49,264 bases of DNA from WRDS01 sp964492775 (lineage in GTDB: Bacteria; Actinomycetota; Coriobacteriia; Anaerosomatales; PHET01), in the NCBI GenBank assembly GCA_964492775.1, contig CAZBLH010000012.1:1-49264 (forward strand). The letters are read 5' to 3'. Numbering within the stretch: position 1 is the stretch's first letter; each line of letters starts with the position of its first letter. Below the pieces are notes generated by a model, which worked only from the letters and a program-made list of their open reading frames with translations, searched no databases and had not been told where the DNA came from. The position numbers and the translations under genes were made by a program. Below are positions 17,869 through 27,845 of the stretch, piece by piece.

Positions 17869-20130
17869 ATGAACTTGACTCGCAACATGGCCACACCCGC
17901 TCGGACGCTTACGGCATTGCTGGCGACGGTCGTCTTCGTCACCGGCTTGACGCTCAGCCCCACGCCGGCGGCCGCTGCATACCCGAGCTTCACCTTCACC
18001 GGTGCAGGCTACGGACACGGCATTGGACTCTCGCAGTACGGTGCGAAGGGCTTCGCCGAGAAAGGCCGTACGGGCGAGTGGATAGCTTCCTACTACTACC
18101 CGGGTTCGAAGATTGAGAAGCGCGCAGGCGCTGTGGCCACTCGTGATGTACACATTGACAAGAACAAGGCAGCGCGGGCGCAGTGGCAGATCAGGCCGGG
18201 GTACTCGTCCGGCGCGTCGCTTCTGATCTGGGTTGGCGGGGTGCAGCGAGCGACTCTCGGTGTCACTGACGCCCCATACACCGTCTCGGCATCCGGGACC
18301 AGCGTGAGGATCACGAACAAGAACGGCACTGTCCTGGGAGACTGGGCCGGGACCGTTGAGATCAGGCCATCCGGAGGCACCCCGGCTCTTACGCAGGTGG
18401 TAGGTGCCTCTGGTCCCTTCGATCACGCCTATGTCCGCTACCGCGGCCGGTTGCTCTTCTCGGTAGCCGGAGCGAACGTCAAGTGTATTAACCGGGTCTC
18501 CATGCAAGAGTATCTCTACGGCGTTGTACCGAGAGAGAGTCCGGCCTCGTGGCACGTCGAGGCGCTCAAGGCTCAGGCTATCGTTGCGCGCAGCTACTCG
18601 GCACAGAAGACCGGTGAACTCGCCTGCACGACCTCAGACCAGGTCTATAACGGGCACTCCAAGACGAACTCACTCTGGCAGCAGGCCTCTGCTGATGTGC
18701 ACGAGGGAACGAACTCGAACAAGGCTGTGGACGAGACCAACGACCTGTACGTGGTCTACGGCGGCAACATCGTGCAGACGTTCTTCCACTCGAGCTCCGG
18801 CGGGCACACAGCAAACATCGAGGACGTCTGGCCGGGCACCGGCCAGCCGTCAACGACAAATCCTCACCGCAAGGGCGTCCCGGATCCGTACTGTGCCGGC
18901 CCGTATGACCCCTGGACAGGGGACAGCATCAAGAGTTACGACGGGATGACGCTTGCCAAAGCCCTGACCGGCAAGGGCATCATCGTGCCCACAGGTGCAG
19001 GTACGAGCGTCTGGGTGAAGTCGCTCGCGCTGGACCGCGCATGGCCGTCGGGGTTCGTCCGCAAGCTCGACATCTCGTGGTCGGACGGCTCGAAGACGGC
19101 TGGGGTCAGCGGCGATGCTATGCGCAGCGCGCTCGGCCTGCGTTCGACCAAGTTCTTCGTCAACGGCATCTACACACGCGTCGCAGCGGCGACGCGTTAC
19201 CAGACCGCGGTCGAGGTCTCACAGAAGGCGTATCCCACCGCCGGTGCCGCGAGGGCGGCAATCATTGTGAACGGCGCTGATGACCGGTACCCCGATTCCC
19301 TGACGGGCTCGGCGCTGGGAGGCGTCGCGCAGGGTCCGGTGTTGCTCGTCCGGCAGGATTCTGTGCCTCAGGAAGTGGCTGGCGAGCTCCGGCGCCTCGG
19401 GGTGACCAAGGCCTACGTGATCGGCGGTGAGGCAGCTGTCTCGCCCGAGGTCTTCGCGACAATCAAGGGGATAGTGGCCGATACCCGCAGGCTTGCGGGT
19501 GGCGGAGCATACGGCACCGATCGGTACGGCACTGCGGCGAGTGTCGCTATGGAGATCAAGGCGCTTGGCGGCGATGCGTCGCACGTGCTGATCGCGAGCG
19601 GCGAGAACTGGCCGGACGCGGCGGTCGCGGCATCGGTGGGAGCCGGCGCCAAGCGGCCGCTGCTCCTGGTGCGAAAGAACTCGCTGCCTGCGGGGACTGT
19701 CCGCGCGCTCGCGGACCTCGGCGCGACTCGGACCGCGGTCTTTGGCGGGCCGGCCGTGATCTCTGACGAGACGCTCAAGGGCGTCTTGGCGCGCACGGGA
19801 GAGGCCGCCCCGGAGAAGCGCTTCGGCGCGACCGGAACGCGGTACGACACGGCGGCCGGCGCGGCTGACTGGTGCACCTCGGCGTTCGGCTACTCGCTGT
19901 CTACGGTCTACATAGCCTCAGGCGAGACCTTCATCGACTCGGTGACCGGCGGCGTGCTTGCGGGCATGAACCACTTCCCGCTGCTTCTCACGAACAGGGC
20001 CAGCGCGTCGACCGCGACCAGCGCCTACCTCGACAAGAACCGCGCTGCAATCGCGAACGTGGTGATCATCGGCGGGCCGGTCGCGGTGACCGATCTCACG
20101 GCGTCACTGCTTGCGAGCTACGCCTACTGA
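17869..20130 (+). CDS. Secreted CWB2 protein with permuted SpoIID/LytB domain
   Basis: A 753-residue exported protein. The signal peptide runs to about residue 36 (PTPAAAA). SpoIID is a lytic transglycosylase of denuded glycan in sporulation; LytB-like relatives act on or regulate wall hydrolases. The core is at about 205-420: VSMQEYLYGVVPRESPASWH with the catalytic-type Glu, then ALKAQAIVARSYS, SSSGGHTANIEDVW and GDAMRSALGLRSTKF. The segment GYGHGIGLSQYGAKGFAEKG, which ends classical SpoIID proteins, is instead at the N-terminus (about residues 45-65), so the domain is circularly permuted. Three CWB2 repeats fill the rest (about 425-753). The AAGGAGAG site precedes the ATG. It is the third CWB2 gene in a row on this strand. 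Confidence 0.88.
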   Translation: MNLTRNMATPARTLTALLATVVFVTGLTLSPTPAAAAYPSFTFTGAGYGHGIGLSQYGAKGFAEKGRTGEWIASYYYPGSKIEKRAGAVATRDVHIDKNKAARAQWQIRPGYSSGASLLIWVGGVQRATLGVTDAPYTVSASGTSVRITNKNGTVLGDWAGTVEIRPSGGTPALTQVVGASGPFDHAYVRYRGRLLFSVAGANVKCINRVSMQEYLYGVVPRESPASWHVEALKAQAIVARSYSAQKTGELACTTSDQVYNGHSKTNSLWQQASADVHEGTNSNKAVDETNDLYVVYGGNIVQTFFHSSSGGHTANIEDVWPGTGQPSTTNPHRKGVPDPYCAGPYDPWTGDSIKSYDGMTLAKALTGKGIIVPTGAGTSVWVKSLALDRAWPSGFVRKLDISWSDGSKTAGVSGDAMRSALGLRSTKFFVNGIYTRVAAATRYQTAVEVSQKAYPTAGAARAAIIVNGADDRYPDSLTGSALGGVAQGPVLLVRQDSVPQEVAGELRRLGVTKAYVIGGEAAVSPEVFATIKGIVADTRRLAGGGAYGTDRYGTAASVAMEIKALGGDASHVLIASGENWPDAAVAASVGAGAKRPLLLVRKNSLPAGTVRALADLGATRTAVFGGPAVISDETLKGVLARTGEAAPEKRFGATGTRYDTAAGAADWCTSAFGYSLSTVYIASGETFIDSVTGGVLAGMNHFPLLLTNRASASTATSAYLDKNRAAIANVVIIGGPVAVTDLTASLLASYAY

Positions 20131-20137
20131 TCGGCGC

Positions 20138-22381
20138 TCAGGGCTCGAGCGCACCCATGGCGCGCTGCTGGACCGCGGACGAGATGGCTGAATGCCCGCC
20201 GATGACGTAGCACCGCACCGCTTCGCCGCGGAGGCCGCTTATGAAGCGTTCGCTCTCCGCAGGGAGGCTGCGCGCGGTCGCGAGCACGGTCGGCGCTCGG
20301 AATCGTGCTGCAAGCACGCCGCCGGTCAGGGAGTCGGCGAACCCGGCTCCGCTGGCGAGCATGATCCGGTCGGTGAGCATCCCGTCGGCGAGCGAGGCTT
20401 TGGCGATGCGGGCTGCGGTGGTGTAGCGGTCAGCGCCGGAAAGACGTGTCGGGCTCGGCAGCTGGGCGGCAATCCAAGGCGGCACGGCTGATTGGCCGCC
20501 GAGCACGATTGTGCGCGTAACTCCCAGGGACGTGATTGCCCGCGCGGCCGGTGCAGTTGATCCCGGGCCCGTTAGCAGGATCGGCCGTCCGCGGAAGCCG
20601 GCCCAGCCGCTTGCGGCAGCGCTATCGGCGAACTCCGCGCCCGAAGCGACGAAGGCTGTGTCGAACTGAGTGCCTGCCGCACGCATGCGGCGCGCGATCC
20701 GCTCGGCCGTCTCGTACCGGTTCGAGCCGGCCAGCCTCTCGACGGTATCGCCAGTCTGGAGTCTGTCCGCCGCCGAGCGCACAGCGTCTGACAGCGCCGC
20801 ATTTCCGCCGAGAAGGACGATCCGCTTGGGCTTGAGCCTCCGGATCTCGCTTGCGGTGGAGGAGTGGAGCGCCCTCGGCGAGGTTAGCAGCACCGGACCG
20901 CCGAGCGTTGCGGCGAGCGGCCCCCCGGTGAGTGCGTCGGCGAACTGCTCCGAGTTGGCGAGCACGACCGCCTCGGCACCGATCGGGAACGCCTGCTGCG
21001 ACACTGCGACCGCGGTCTTGATGCGGTTATCGCCGGCGAGCCGCGTCGCATGGGGCTCGTACTCTCGCTGTGCTAAGCCTTCGTCGGTGCGCATGTAGAG
21101 TCGCAGCGAGAAGTGGTGGGGGCCGTTCATCCAGTCGGTGAACACGACTGCGCCGTCTCCGCCGGAGCCCAGGACCGGTGTGGGGCAGTGGTAGATCGTG
21201 CCGGGCTCATCCGGAGAGATGAGAGTGCCTGCCGAAGGCCAGGAACGGCCATCCGACGAGATACGCCCGTAGAGCAGGCCGCCGTCGTCGCCGTACTGTC
21301 GGTCGGTGATTCCGGTGCCTGGTGATCCTCCCTCGATGGTGTAGGCACGCACCGACCCATCCGCGGTGAACTCGAACTGGACGATGTCGAAGAAGTGGTC
21401 GGTCTGACCGATGACCGAGCTCCGCCACCCTTCGCCATCCCACCGCATGAACCGATAGGTGTAGGAGTTTGGACCCCCTCCGGAGCCGGTGATGAACGCA
21501 ACGCAGACATCGCCGTTGGGCGCGATGGCGGGCTGCGGGTTGTTGACGTTGGCGCTCCCTGAGCTGTAGACGAGAAGCTGTTGGTCCGCCTCGGCATTGG
21601 TGATCGGAGCGGGGGCGGGTACGCCGTCCGCATCGCGCCAGACGCCACCAACGTCGCGTCGCATGACGTAGAGGTTCCGTCGGCCCCACGCGCTTCCCGA
21701 CAAGTACAGGTCCCACTCGATTGCCGTGGCCGCGCTCACTACCTCGCCATTCGGACCCGCCGAGAAGGACGCATAGAACCCGCGCCGTCCCGTCTCGTCC
21801 CAGGCGACAACCGGGCTCGACCACGTCTGCCCACCATCGCGGGAGCGGATGGAGACCCAGTCCATCGCGGAGTTGCGGAAGAAGAGTTCGATATCGCTCG
21901 GTGAGTGCTGGACGACCTGCGGGTACGTGCCGTCGGGTATTGCCGAGAAGGACATCCAGCTCGCTATGCTGTTCGGTGCGCGCGACCGTACATGCCGCTG
22001 GGTGCTCGTGTGCCCGCCGTAGATGACGTGGATGTAGCCACCGCCGTCTATGAACAGCGCCGGCGCTCCGTGTGTATCCGTAGCGAGTGGGTTGTCTCCG
22101 ACCCGGACCGGAGAGCTTCATACGCCAATGGCGTGGTTGAAGGCCACGACGTAGGGGTCAAGACCCGGGCCCTGGTACGCGATGTACGTCGTGTTACCAG
22201 ACCTCACGGCCTGGGGGTGCAGCGCCCACTGCTCAAACAGGCTGGACTTCGTCGCGTGATCCACGAAGTACGGCTTCGGCACTGCGCTCGCCGAGACACT
22301 AGCCGGCACGCCGACTGGCAGCACGAGCGCGGTCACGATCGCAAGGTCGCATAGCCTGCGTATCGTGCCGCGGCGGTTCAC
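20138..22381 (-). pseudogene. BNR-propeller CWB2 wall protein interrupted by one in-frame TGA
   Basis: The frame from GTG at 22381 to 20138 would encode 747 residues and contains a single stop, TGA at 22120-22118. Before it is a signal peptide (IRRLCDLAIVTALVLPVG, cleaved near SVSAS) and the start of a BNR-type beta-propeller (HPQAVRSGNTTYIAYQG). After it the same frame continues at once with SSPVRVGDNPLATDTHGAP and YIHVIYGGHTS. Trp is expected at the stop (V-W-S-S-P), so TGG to TGA is the likely change. The propeller (Asp-box-like SRDGGQTWS) ends near residue 430; three CWB2 repeats follow (ATRLAGDNR, VERLAGSNR, PTRLSGADR). The remainder is intact, with no other lesion, so the change is recent, a sequencing error or a read-through codon. 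GTG overlaps the stop of the upstream glycosyltransferase as GTGA. Confidence 0.75.
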
Positions 22382-23565
22382 CGCCGATCAGGTTCGCGCT
22401 CGAGAACTGTCTCGTACAGCGCGGCGAATCCTTCGGCTGCCGCTTCCCACGTGTAAGGGGCTGATGCAGCCAGTGCCGCGGACTCAGCAGACGCACGGTC
22501 CTCCGGACCCGACTCGAGCATCTCGACCAGGGCGCTCACGAGCGCCTCGCCATCACCGGCGGGGACGAGCTTTCCGGCCGCAGGCGGGACGATCTCGGCA
22601 AGTCCGCCAACCTCGGCGGCGACCACACGGCGGGCGCACGCCATCGCTTCGAGTGCGGACAGGCCGAAGCCCTCGTAGCGGCTCGGGACGGCGACGACAT
22701 CGGCGGCGGCGAACCAGCGCGCGATAGCCTCCGGTCCGGCGGGGCCGGGCGTGAGCGCTTCGGGGGTCGGATCGAGGTCTGCGTCGCCGAGCGGACCGAC
22801 GAAGGCGAGCTGCGCATCGGCTACCGACTCAAGGACGAGCGGCCACGCCCGCGACAGATCCCCGGCCCCCTTCGCCTGCGTCACGCGCCCGGCGTAGACC
22901 ACGAGCGGCCGGTCGGGCGAGAGTCCGAGGGCTTCGCGCGCCTCGTTTCGGTCGGCTGGCGAGAAGACACTGTGGTCGACACCGTTCGGGATCACGGTAA
23001 TGCGAGAGCTCTCGACTCCGAGCTCCTCGACCTCTCGCGCAAGAGCGCAGGACGGCACGGTGACGGCCCGCGCTGCCTTGAGGTTTCCGGGAATCACCTC
23101 GGCCAAGCCGGGGTACTCGAGCGTGGCGAGCGAGCCGAGGCCGTGTACCGTGATTATTCGTGGGGCGGTTATGCCGGCTGCGTCGGCATAGAGCGGGCGG
23201 AAGTCGGCCTGCTGCACGTGAACGAGTTCGGGCTGGTACGCGCGCGTCGCCTCCGCGAGGAGCAGTGTGCGCGAGAAGGCTTGACGCCAGGGGATGCCCA
23301 GCGCGGTGATCGACGCCAGCGCACCATCGCCGGGGCGCCCGAGCGCCGCGCCCGGGTTGGAGAGCGCTCGGCGGGCCAGAACGGGCGCAGGTGCGCCGCG
23401 GACTCCGATCGCGTCCGGTGGCGCGCTGCCCGCTATGTGGGCGTCGTCGAAGACGCGGACATCAAGTCCGCGGGCCCGCAGCAGAGGGACTACGGCGTCG
23501 GTGTGGGTCGCCACACCGCCGATGGCTCCCGTGCTGGGCAGGGGGCCGAGAAAGGCGACTCTCAT
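22378..23565 (-). CDS. Glycosyltransferase family 4 protein
   Basis: A 395-residue GT-B transferase. MRVAFLGPLPSTGAIGGVATHTD opens the acceptor domain with the usual Gly-Gly loop. LVHVQQADFRPLYAD and TVHGLGSLATLEYPGL follow, then VIPNGVDHSVFSP at the domain junction and LVVYAGRVTQAKGAGDLSRA. The EX7E-type donor site is SRYEGFGLSALEAMACARRVVAAEVGG near residue 310. I take the ATG at 23565 rather than that at 23595 because it forms an ATGA overlap with the flippase gene. It is third in a minus-strand operon: transferase (25065), flippase, this gene, then the BNR-CWB2 protein. Sugar specificity unknown. Confidence 0.89.
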   Translation of the reverse strand: MRVAFLGPLPSTGAIGGVATHTDAVVPLLRARGLDVRVFDDAHIAGSAPPDAIGVRGAPAPVLARRALSNPGAALGRPGDGALASITALGIPWRQAFSRTLLLAEATRAYQPELVHVQQADFRPLYADAAGITAPRIITVHGLGSLATLEYPGLAEVIPGNLKAARAVTVPSCALAREVEELGVESSRITVIPNGVDHSVFSPADRNEAREALGLSPDRPLVVYAGRVTQAKGAGDLSRAWPLVLESVADAQLAFVGPLGDADLDPTPEALTPGPAGPEAIARWFAAADVVAVPSRYEGFGLSALEAMACARRVVAAEVGGLAEIVPPAAGKLVPAGDGEALVSALVEMLESGPEDRASAESAALAASAPYTWEAAAEGFAALYETVLEREPDRR

Positions 23566-25064
23566 GCTCGTTTCCCGCCTCTGACCTTCGACCATGCCTT
23601 GCCGACCAGTTCGACGACGAACTCGCGCTCGTCCGGCCGGACAGCTCCGACCGTCAACAGCAGTATGGCGTATGCGGCGAGTCCTGTGACGGCTTGGACG
23701 GCCAGCATCGGCAGCGACGCTTGCGTAGACCTGAACCCGAAGCCCACGATCAGGGCCATCCCTGCCGCGGCGGCCGCGATGCGCGCTAGGTCAGCCCAAG
23801 GGATCTTCCACTCGAGGTAGGGTCGGCTGCGCACCCATGTGAGCGTGAGAAGTAGACCGTACGAGGCCAGTGTGGTCCAGGCGGCGGCTTGGAATCCGAA
23901 TCGCGGAACCAGGAGGAAGTTCGTAATCACCTGGAACGCAGCGGCGATCAGGGTGTTCGCCATCGTGATGGTCGTCTTCTTGTACAGCGCAAGCCCGTTG
24001 CCGGCGATCTGCGTAAGCCCGTTGCAGAGCACGCTCGCGGACACGATCGGCAGGATGCCGTAGGCGACGGCGTACGAGTCGCTCGTGAAGACCTGCATGA
24101 AGTTGCTGGAGACCGCGGCGATGCCTGCAAGCAGTGGGAGGGTCGCGAGGAGGAAGTACCGAGTGAACTGCGTCTGCACCTGCTGGGCAAGCTTGTCGCC
24201 CTGCTTCTCGAAGGTCATGACCATCACCGGACCCATCGTCATGAGCAAGGGCATGACGATGAGGTTCATGATCTTGTCGCCGAGCCCGTATGCGACTGAG
24301 TAGATACCCACCTCGGTCGCGCTCTCGCTGAGCTTGATGATGTAGCGGTCCGACAGCACGAGCGCCCAGGACGACAGGGCGGCAGGGATCATCGGCAGTC
24401 CGTACCGTGCGAACTCGCTCAGGGCGTCGCGCGAGAATTCAGTGGGCGAGAGCGAGCCTTCCTTCTTTGCGGTCTTGAGCCCGAATGGCACTAAGATCAG
24501 GTTGCCGAGAACCACTCCGAACAGGATGCCGAACGAGCCCATGTCAGCCTGAGCGACGAAGTACACGCCGAATGCCGTCGCGAACAGGTTCGAGGCGACC
24601 GCAAGCAGCGCATAGGCGGTCGAGCGGTTGGCTGCTCGCATGATCTGCTGCAGCACCTGGACGAGATAGTTGACGCCGAGCGCCGCGAATCCAATCGGCA
24701 GCAGACGGCGCACGCCTTCGCCTACCAAGCCGGGAACGCCGTAGAGCACCGCTGCCATCACGAGTGCCACTCCGACGAGCGAAGCCACCGTGGACCACAG
24801 CACCGTCGAGATGTAGGCGTCGAGCTTCCCTTCGCGCTCGTAGGCCCAGTAGAACCGCACAACGGTACTTGTCAGCCAACCCGTTGCAATCGTGGCCGCG
24901 AGCGCCGTGAGCGAGTTGACCAGGTAGAAGTTTCCGTAGTCCGCAGGCTCCACCATGCGCGTGAAGACCGGGACGGTGATCAGCGAGGTAAGTGCGGGCA
25001 CGAGGCGGACAGGAAAGTACTTGAGGGCGTCGCCTCCCGCCCCTTTGAGTATCCGTTTCAGCAT
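23562..25064 (-). CDS. Oligosaccharide/polysaccharide flippase, Wzx-like (MOP superfamily)
   Basis: A 500-residue integral membrane protein with about 13-14 hydrophobic segments, the size and pattern of the polysaccharide-transport branch of the MOP exporters. The N-terminal LKYFPVRLVPALTSLITVPV and FTRMVEPADYGNFYLVNSL are typical of Wzx/RfbX proteins, as is DRYIIKLSESATEVGIYSVAYGLGDKI in the middle. The expected job is to flip the undecaprenyl-linked repeat unit to the outer face. The ATG directly abuts the TAG of the upstream transferase gene, and the stop overlaps the next gene by ATGA. This is the only flippase seen in the window. Confidence 0.92.
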   Translation of the reverse strand: MLKRILKGAGGDALKYFPVRLVPALTSLITVPVFTRMVEPADYGNFYLVNSLTALAATIATGWLTSTVVRFYWAYEREGKLDAYISTVLWSTVASLVGVALVMAAVLYGVPGLVGEGVRRLLPIGFAALGVNYLVQVLQQIMRAANRSTAYALLAVASNLFATAFGVYFVAQADMGSFGILFGVVLGNLILVPFGLKTAKKEGSLSPTEFSRDALSEFARYGLPMIPAALSSWALVLSDRYIIKLSESATEVGIYSVAYGLGDKIMNLIVMPLLMTMGPVMVMTFEKQGDKLAQQVQTQFTRYFLLATLPLLAGIAAVSSNFMQVFTSDSYAVAYGILPIVSASVLCNGLTQIAGNGLALYKKTTITMANTLIAAAFQVITNFLLVPRFGFQAAAWTTLASYGLLLTLTWVRSRPYLEWKIPWADLARIAAAAAGMALIVGFGFRSTQASLPMLAVQAVTGLAAYAILLLTVGAVRPDEREFVVELVGKAWSKVRGGKRA

Positions 25065-26288
25065 CTAACCATGGTCGCGCAATTGACAGCCTGACTGCGA
25101 AGAAGATGCGAGCTTCGTCGCCAAACGGTCATAGAGCGCGAGAAGGTTGGGGGAGTCGGCCTCGAGGTTCCAGCGCTTGAGTACCGCAGATCGGCCCGCG
25201 GCGCCCTTCGCTTCAGCGATCTGCGAATCTGAGAGCTCGATAGCTTTGAGCGCGAAGTCGTGAGAGTCGCCCGAGGAGAACACGGCCCCTGCGTCGGACT
25301 CGCGCACGATGCGCTCCAGCGGCGCGCAGTCACTCACGAGGACCGGCCGAGCGAGTGACATGTATTGGAACAGTTTGTGCGGCACGGTCGCATCGGTGTG
25401 GCCGGAGCGGTAGTGCGGCACGAGCGCCAGGTTGGCTTCGAGGACGTAGTTCATCGCCTCGTCTTTGGGAATCCATCCCGTGAATGTCACCGAATCCCCG
25501 AGCCCGAGCTTGGATGCCTGCGCCTTGAGGTCCTCGAGTACGTCGCCGTTGCCGACGATCGTGAGCTTGGCGCCGGGCACGGCCTTGAGAATCTCCGGCA
25601 TCGCGCGCACCGCCACGTCGAGGCCACGGTGGAAGTTGAGGCCGCCGACGTAGACCATCTTCAGGGGGCCACTCGGGAGAGGCGGCGCGTCGGCGCCCGC
25701 AAGCTCCAAGGGTTCGGTGTTGCCGAACACGGCGATGCGCTCCGGGTCGCCTGTTCGTGCGACGAGCCGGGCTTTGGCCTCGTCCACGACTACGACTACT
25801 GCGTCGGCCGCAGCGACAGAAGCGTCTTCGAGACGCTGTGCACGCTCGGCGGAGAAGAGGAGCTTCTCGATTGGGCGCCGCTTCCAGAACTCGAAGGCGG
25901 CGGGGTGGTTCTCGTGCAGATCGAGCACGAACGGCACGCCCGCCTCGCGGGCAGCGCGCAGCCCGCAGCGCGCAAAGGGGAGGTCGTGCATATGGAGCGA
26001 CTCGGCTCCGTGGGTGCGGACCAAGTCCACCATCGCCTGGCGCCACGAAGGAGAGTCGAGCGTCAGCAAGTACTGCGCTGAGTCGAGGCGACGGGCCATT
26101 GGCCGACCGGGGTGCACCTCGTGGCGGACGACGGTGATGTTGTCCACCGTTTCGACGGCGGGCTGTCCGGGCTCACGGCGGCAGAGCAACAGGATTTCAT
26201 GGCCCGCGCGCGTGAGCGCAAGGGCCTCTTTGTCCACCCTGATGTCGGGCGGGTACTTCTGGTTCGCGAGAATCATCCCGATACGCAC
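25065..26288 (-). CDS. Glycosyltransferase family 4 protein
   Basis: A 407-residue GT-B transferase. The start is placed at GTG 26288, giving VRIGMILANQKYPPDIRVDKEA, the usual beginning of this subgroup; GGAG lies seven bases upstream. The open frame runs further 5' but without family features. Inside are LHMHDLPFARCGLRAARE, VLDLHENHPAAFEFW, LKMVYVGGLNFHRGLDVAVRAM, LTIVGNGDVLEDLKAQA and a donor site around NLALVPHYRSGHTDATVPHKLFQYMSLARPVLVSD. It heads the minus-strand operon that continues with the flippase. The other side of its promoter region drives the transferase at 26493. Confidence 0.89.
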   Translation of the reverse strand: MRIGMILANQKYPPDIRVDKEALALTRAGHEILLLCRREPGQPAVETVDNITVVRHEVHPGRPMARRLDSAQYLLTLDSPSWRQAMVDLVRTHGAESLHMHDLPFARCGLRAAREAGVPFVLDLHENHPAAFEFWKRRPIEKLLFSAERAQRLEDASVAAADAVVVVVDEAKARLVARTGDPERIAVFGNTEPLELAGADAPPLPSGPLKMVYVGGLNFHRGLDVAVRAMPEILKAVPGAKLTIVGNGDVLEDLKAQASKLGLGDSVTFTGWIPKDEAMNYVLEANLALVPHYRSGHTDATVPHKLFQYMSLARPVLVSDCAPLERIVRESDAGAVFSSGDSHDFALKAIELSDSQIAEAKGAAGRSAVLKRWNLEADSPNLLALYDRLATKLASSSQSGCQLRDHG

Positions 26289-26480
26289 GGGGCATCTCCG
26301 TTTCGGCGAGGCTTCAGTAGCCGCTCGGCGGGCGGCTGACGGTCGCTCCCAAGGCAAGGGCCAGCCCAGAGTCCGGCCGGTGCGTACTGGGAGATCACAG
26401 ACTTGTGCGTGACACATTGTAGCAACCGCGCGCCGATACGAGCGTACGCAGGTCGATAACGACGCTCGACGAAGCTGCGA

Positions 26481-26486
26481 TATACT
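26481..26486 (+). promoter_or_regulatory. -10 hexamer seven bases before an ATG (leaderless candidate)
   Basis: TATACT followed by CGCCAC and the ATG at 26493. The transcription start would fall on the initiation codon, and there is no Shine-Dalgarno sequence. The remaining divergent spacer (26289-26480) shows no other clear element apart from GC-rich inverted segments. Confidence 0.5.
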
Positions 26487-26492
26487 CGCCAC

Positions 26493-27845
26493 ATGCCCGC
26501 AGAACTTCCGCGCGACCTTCTGCTCGTCGCTTACGAGTTTCCTCCTTCGGCTGGTGCCGCTGTTCAGCGCATCGCGAAGTACGCCCGCTTCCTTCCCGAG
26601 GCAGGCTGGCGCGTGCGCGTGATTTGCGCCGAGCCGATTCCCGGCTGGCCCACCGACGAGACGCTTGTCGACGAGGTCGCCGACATCGAGGTCACACGCC
26701 TACCCGGCCGCAATACGGCGGTCGCGATCGCCCGCGCCATCTCGCCGGTGAAGCAGCTTATGCAGACGGCGCGGCGCTCGCCCTCAGTAGCATCGGATGC
26801 GGCTGTGATGCCGGTTGCGGCGGCGGATGAGACAAGCGCCAAGCGACCGCTGTCGACGCGGATCTCGCGGTGGATTGCGGTCCCGGACGACGCGGTCCGC
26901 TGGTCCCGCGAGGTCGTGGACGTCGCGGTGCGCCTGCACGCCGAGCGGCCGTTCGCTGCCGTGCTGGCCTCCGGACCCCCGTACTCGGCGCTCGTGGCCT
27001 CGGCCGAGATCTCGGAGCGCCTGGGCATTCCGTTCGTCGCCGATCTGCGGGATGCGTGGCGCGACAACCGCAACATCGAGTGGCCTACCGCCGCACACCG
27101 CAGACGCTCGGAAGCGCTCGAGCGCCGCGTCATGGCGCAGGCGAGCGCAGCAGTCGCGGTGTCGGACCCCATCGCTGCCGAGGCCGCCGAGATGGGCGCG
27201 CTGCGCACACTCGTCGTCCCGAACGGGTTCGACTCGACTGCCTCGCCACGCTGGAAGCCGGATCCGACGGCGCCGCTGAAGATCGTGTTTCTCGGCAGAA
27301 TGAGCGCCAAGTTTGCCGATCCTCGTGCGTTTCTTGAGGGATTCCGGCTGGCGCTAGAACGGTATCCCGAGTTCGCAGGCGCCAAGCTGGAGGTGCTCGG
27401 CCCCGATGTGCCCTTCGTGCGCGAACTCGTCGCTCGCATGGGGCTTGATGCACACGTGGAGTTCCGGGGCTTTCTACCCTACGTTGACGCGCTTGCCGAG
27501 GTCGCCCGGGCCGATGCGGGGCTCATCTGCTTCTGGGATGCACCCGGATCTGAGGCCATCTACTCAACCAAGCTCTTTGACTACCTCGGCGTGGGCATTC
27601 CGATCCTGCTCATGGGTCCCACCGAGGGCGTGGCGGCGCGTCTCATCCGCGATGCTGGTGTAGGAGACGCAGTCGCGTATTCGGACGCCGAGGGCGCCGC
27701 GAATGCGTTGGGTAAGCTTGCCAAGGCGAAGGCAGCTGGTATGTCGCCGATAGATCCGGTCGCCGAGGTCATCGCGCGCTACGACCGCCGGAGCCAGTCC
27801 CTTGAGGTCGGCCGCCTGCTCGACGAGGTGACCCGTGCTAGCTGA
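26493..27845 (+). CDS. Glycosyltransferase family 4 protein
   Basis: A 450-residue transferase that begins LLLVAYEFPPSAGAAVQRIAKYARFLPEAGW, a common start for exopolysaccharide glycosyltransferases in Actinomycetota and Bacillota. VLASGPPYSALVASAEIS, FVADLRDAWRDN and VVPNGFDS are the standard acceptor-domain and hinge blocks. LKIVFLGRMSAKFADP and a C-terminal FDYLGVGIPILLMGP make up the donor domain. The start is likely leaderless (-10 at 26481). Its end overlaps the start of the Wzy/WaaL-like gene by 11 bases. Substrate not determinable. Confidence 0.88.
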   Translation: MPAELPRDLLLVAYEFPPSAGAAVQRIAKYARFLPEAGWRVRVICAEPIPGWPTDETLVDEVADIEVTRLPGRNTAVAIARAISPVKQLMQTARRSPSVASDAAVMPVAAADETSAKRPLSTRISRWIAVPDDAVRWSREVVDVAVRLHAERPFAAVLASGPPYSALVASAEISERLGIPFVADLRDAWRDNRNIEWPTAAHRRRSEALERRVMAQASAAVAVSDPIAAEAAEMGALRTLVVPNGFDSTASPRWKPDPTAPLKIVFLGRMSAKFADPRAFLEGFRLALERYPEFAGAKLEVLGPDVPFVRELVARMGLDAHVEFRGFLPYVDALAEVARADAGLICFWDAPGSEAIYSTKLFDYLGVGIPILLMGPTEGVAARLIRDAGVGDAVAYSDAEGAANALGKLAKAKAAGMSPIDPVAEVIARYDRRSQSLEVGRLLDEVTRAS

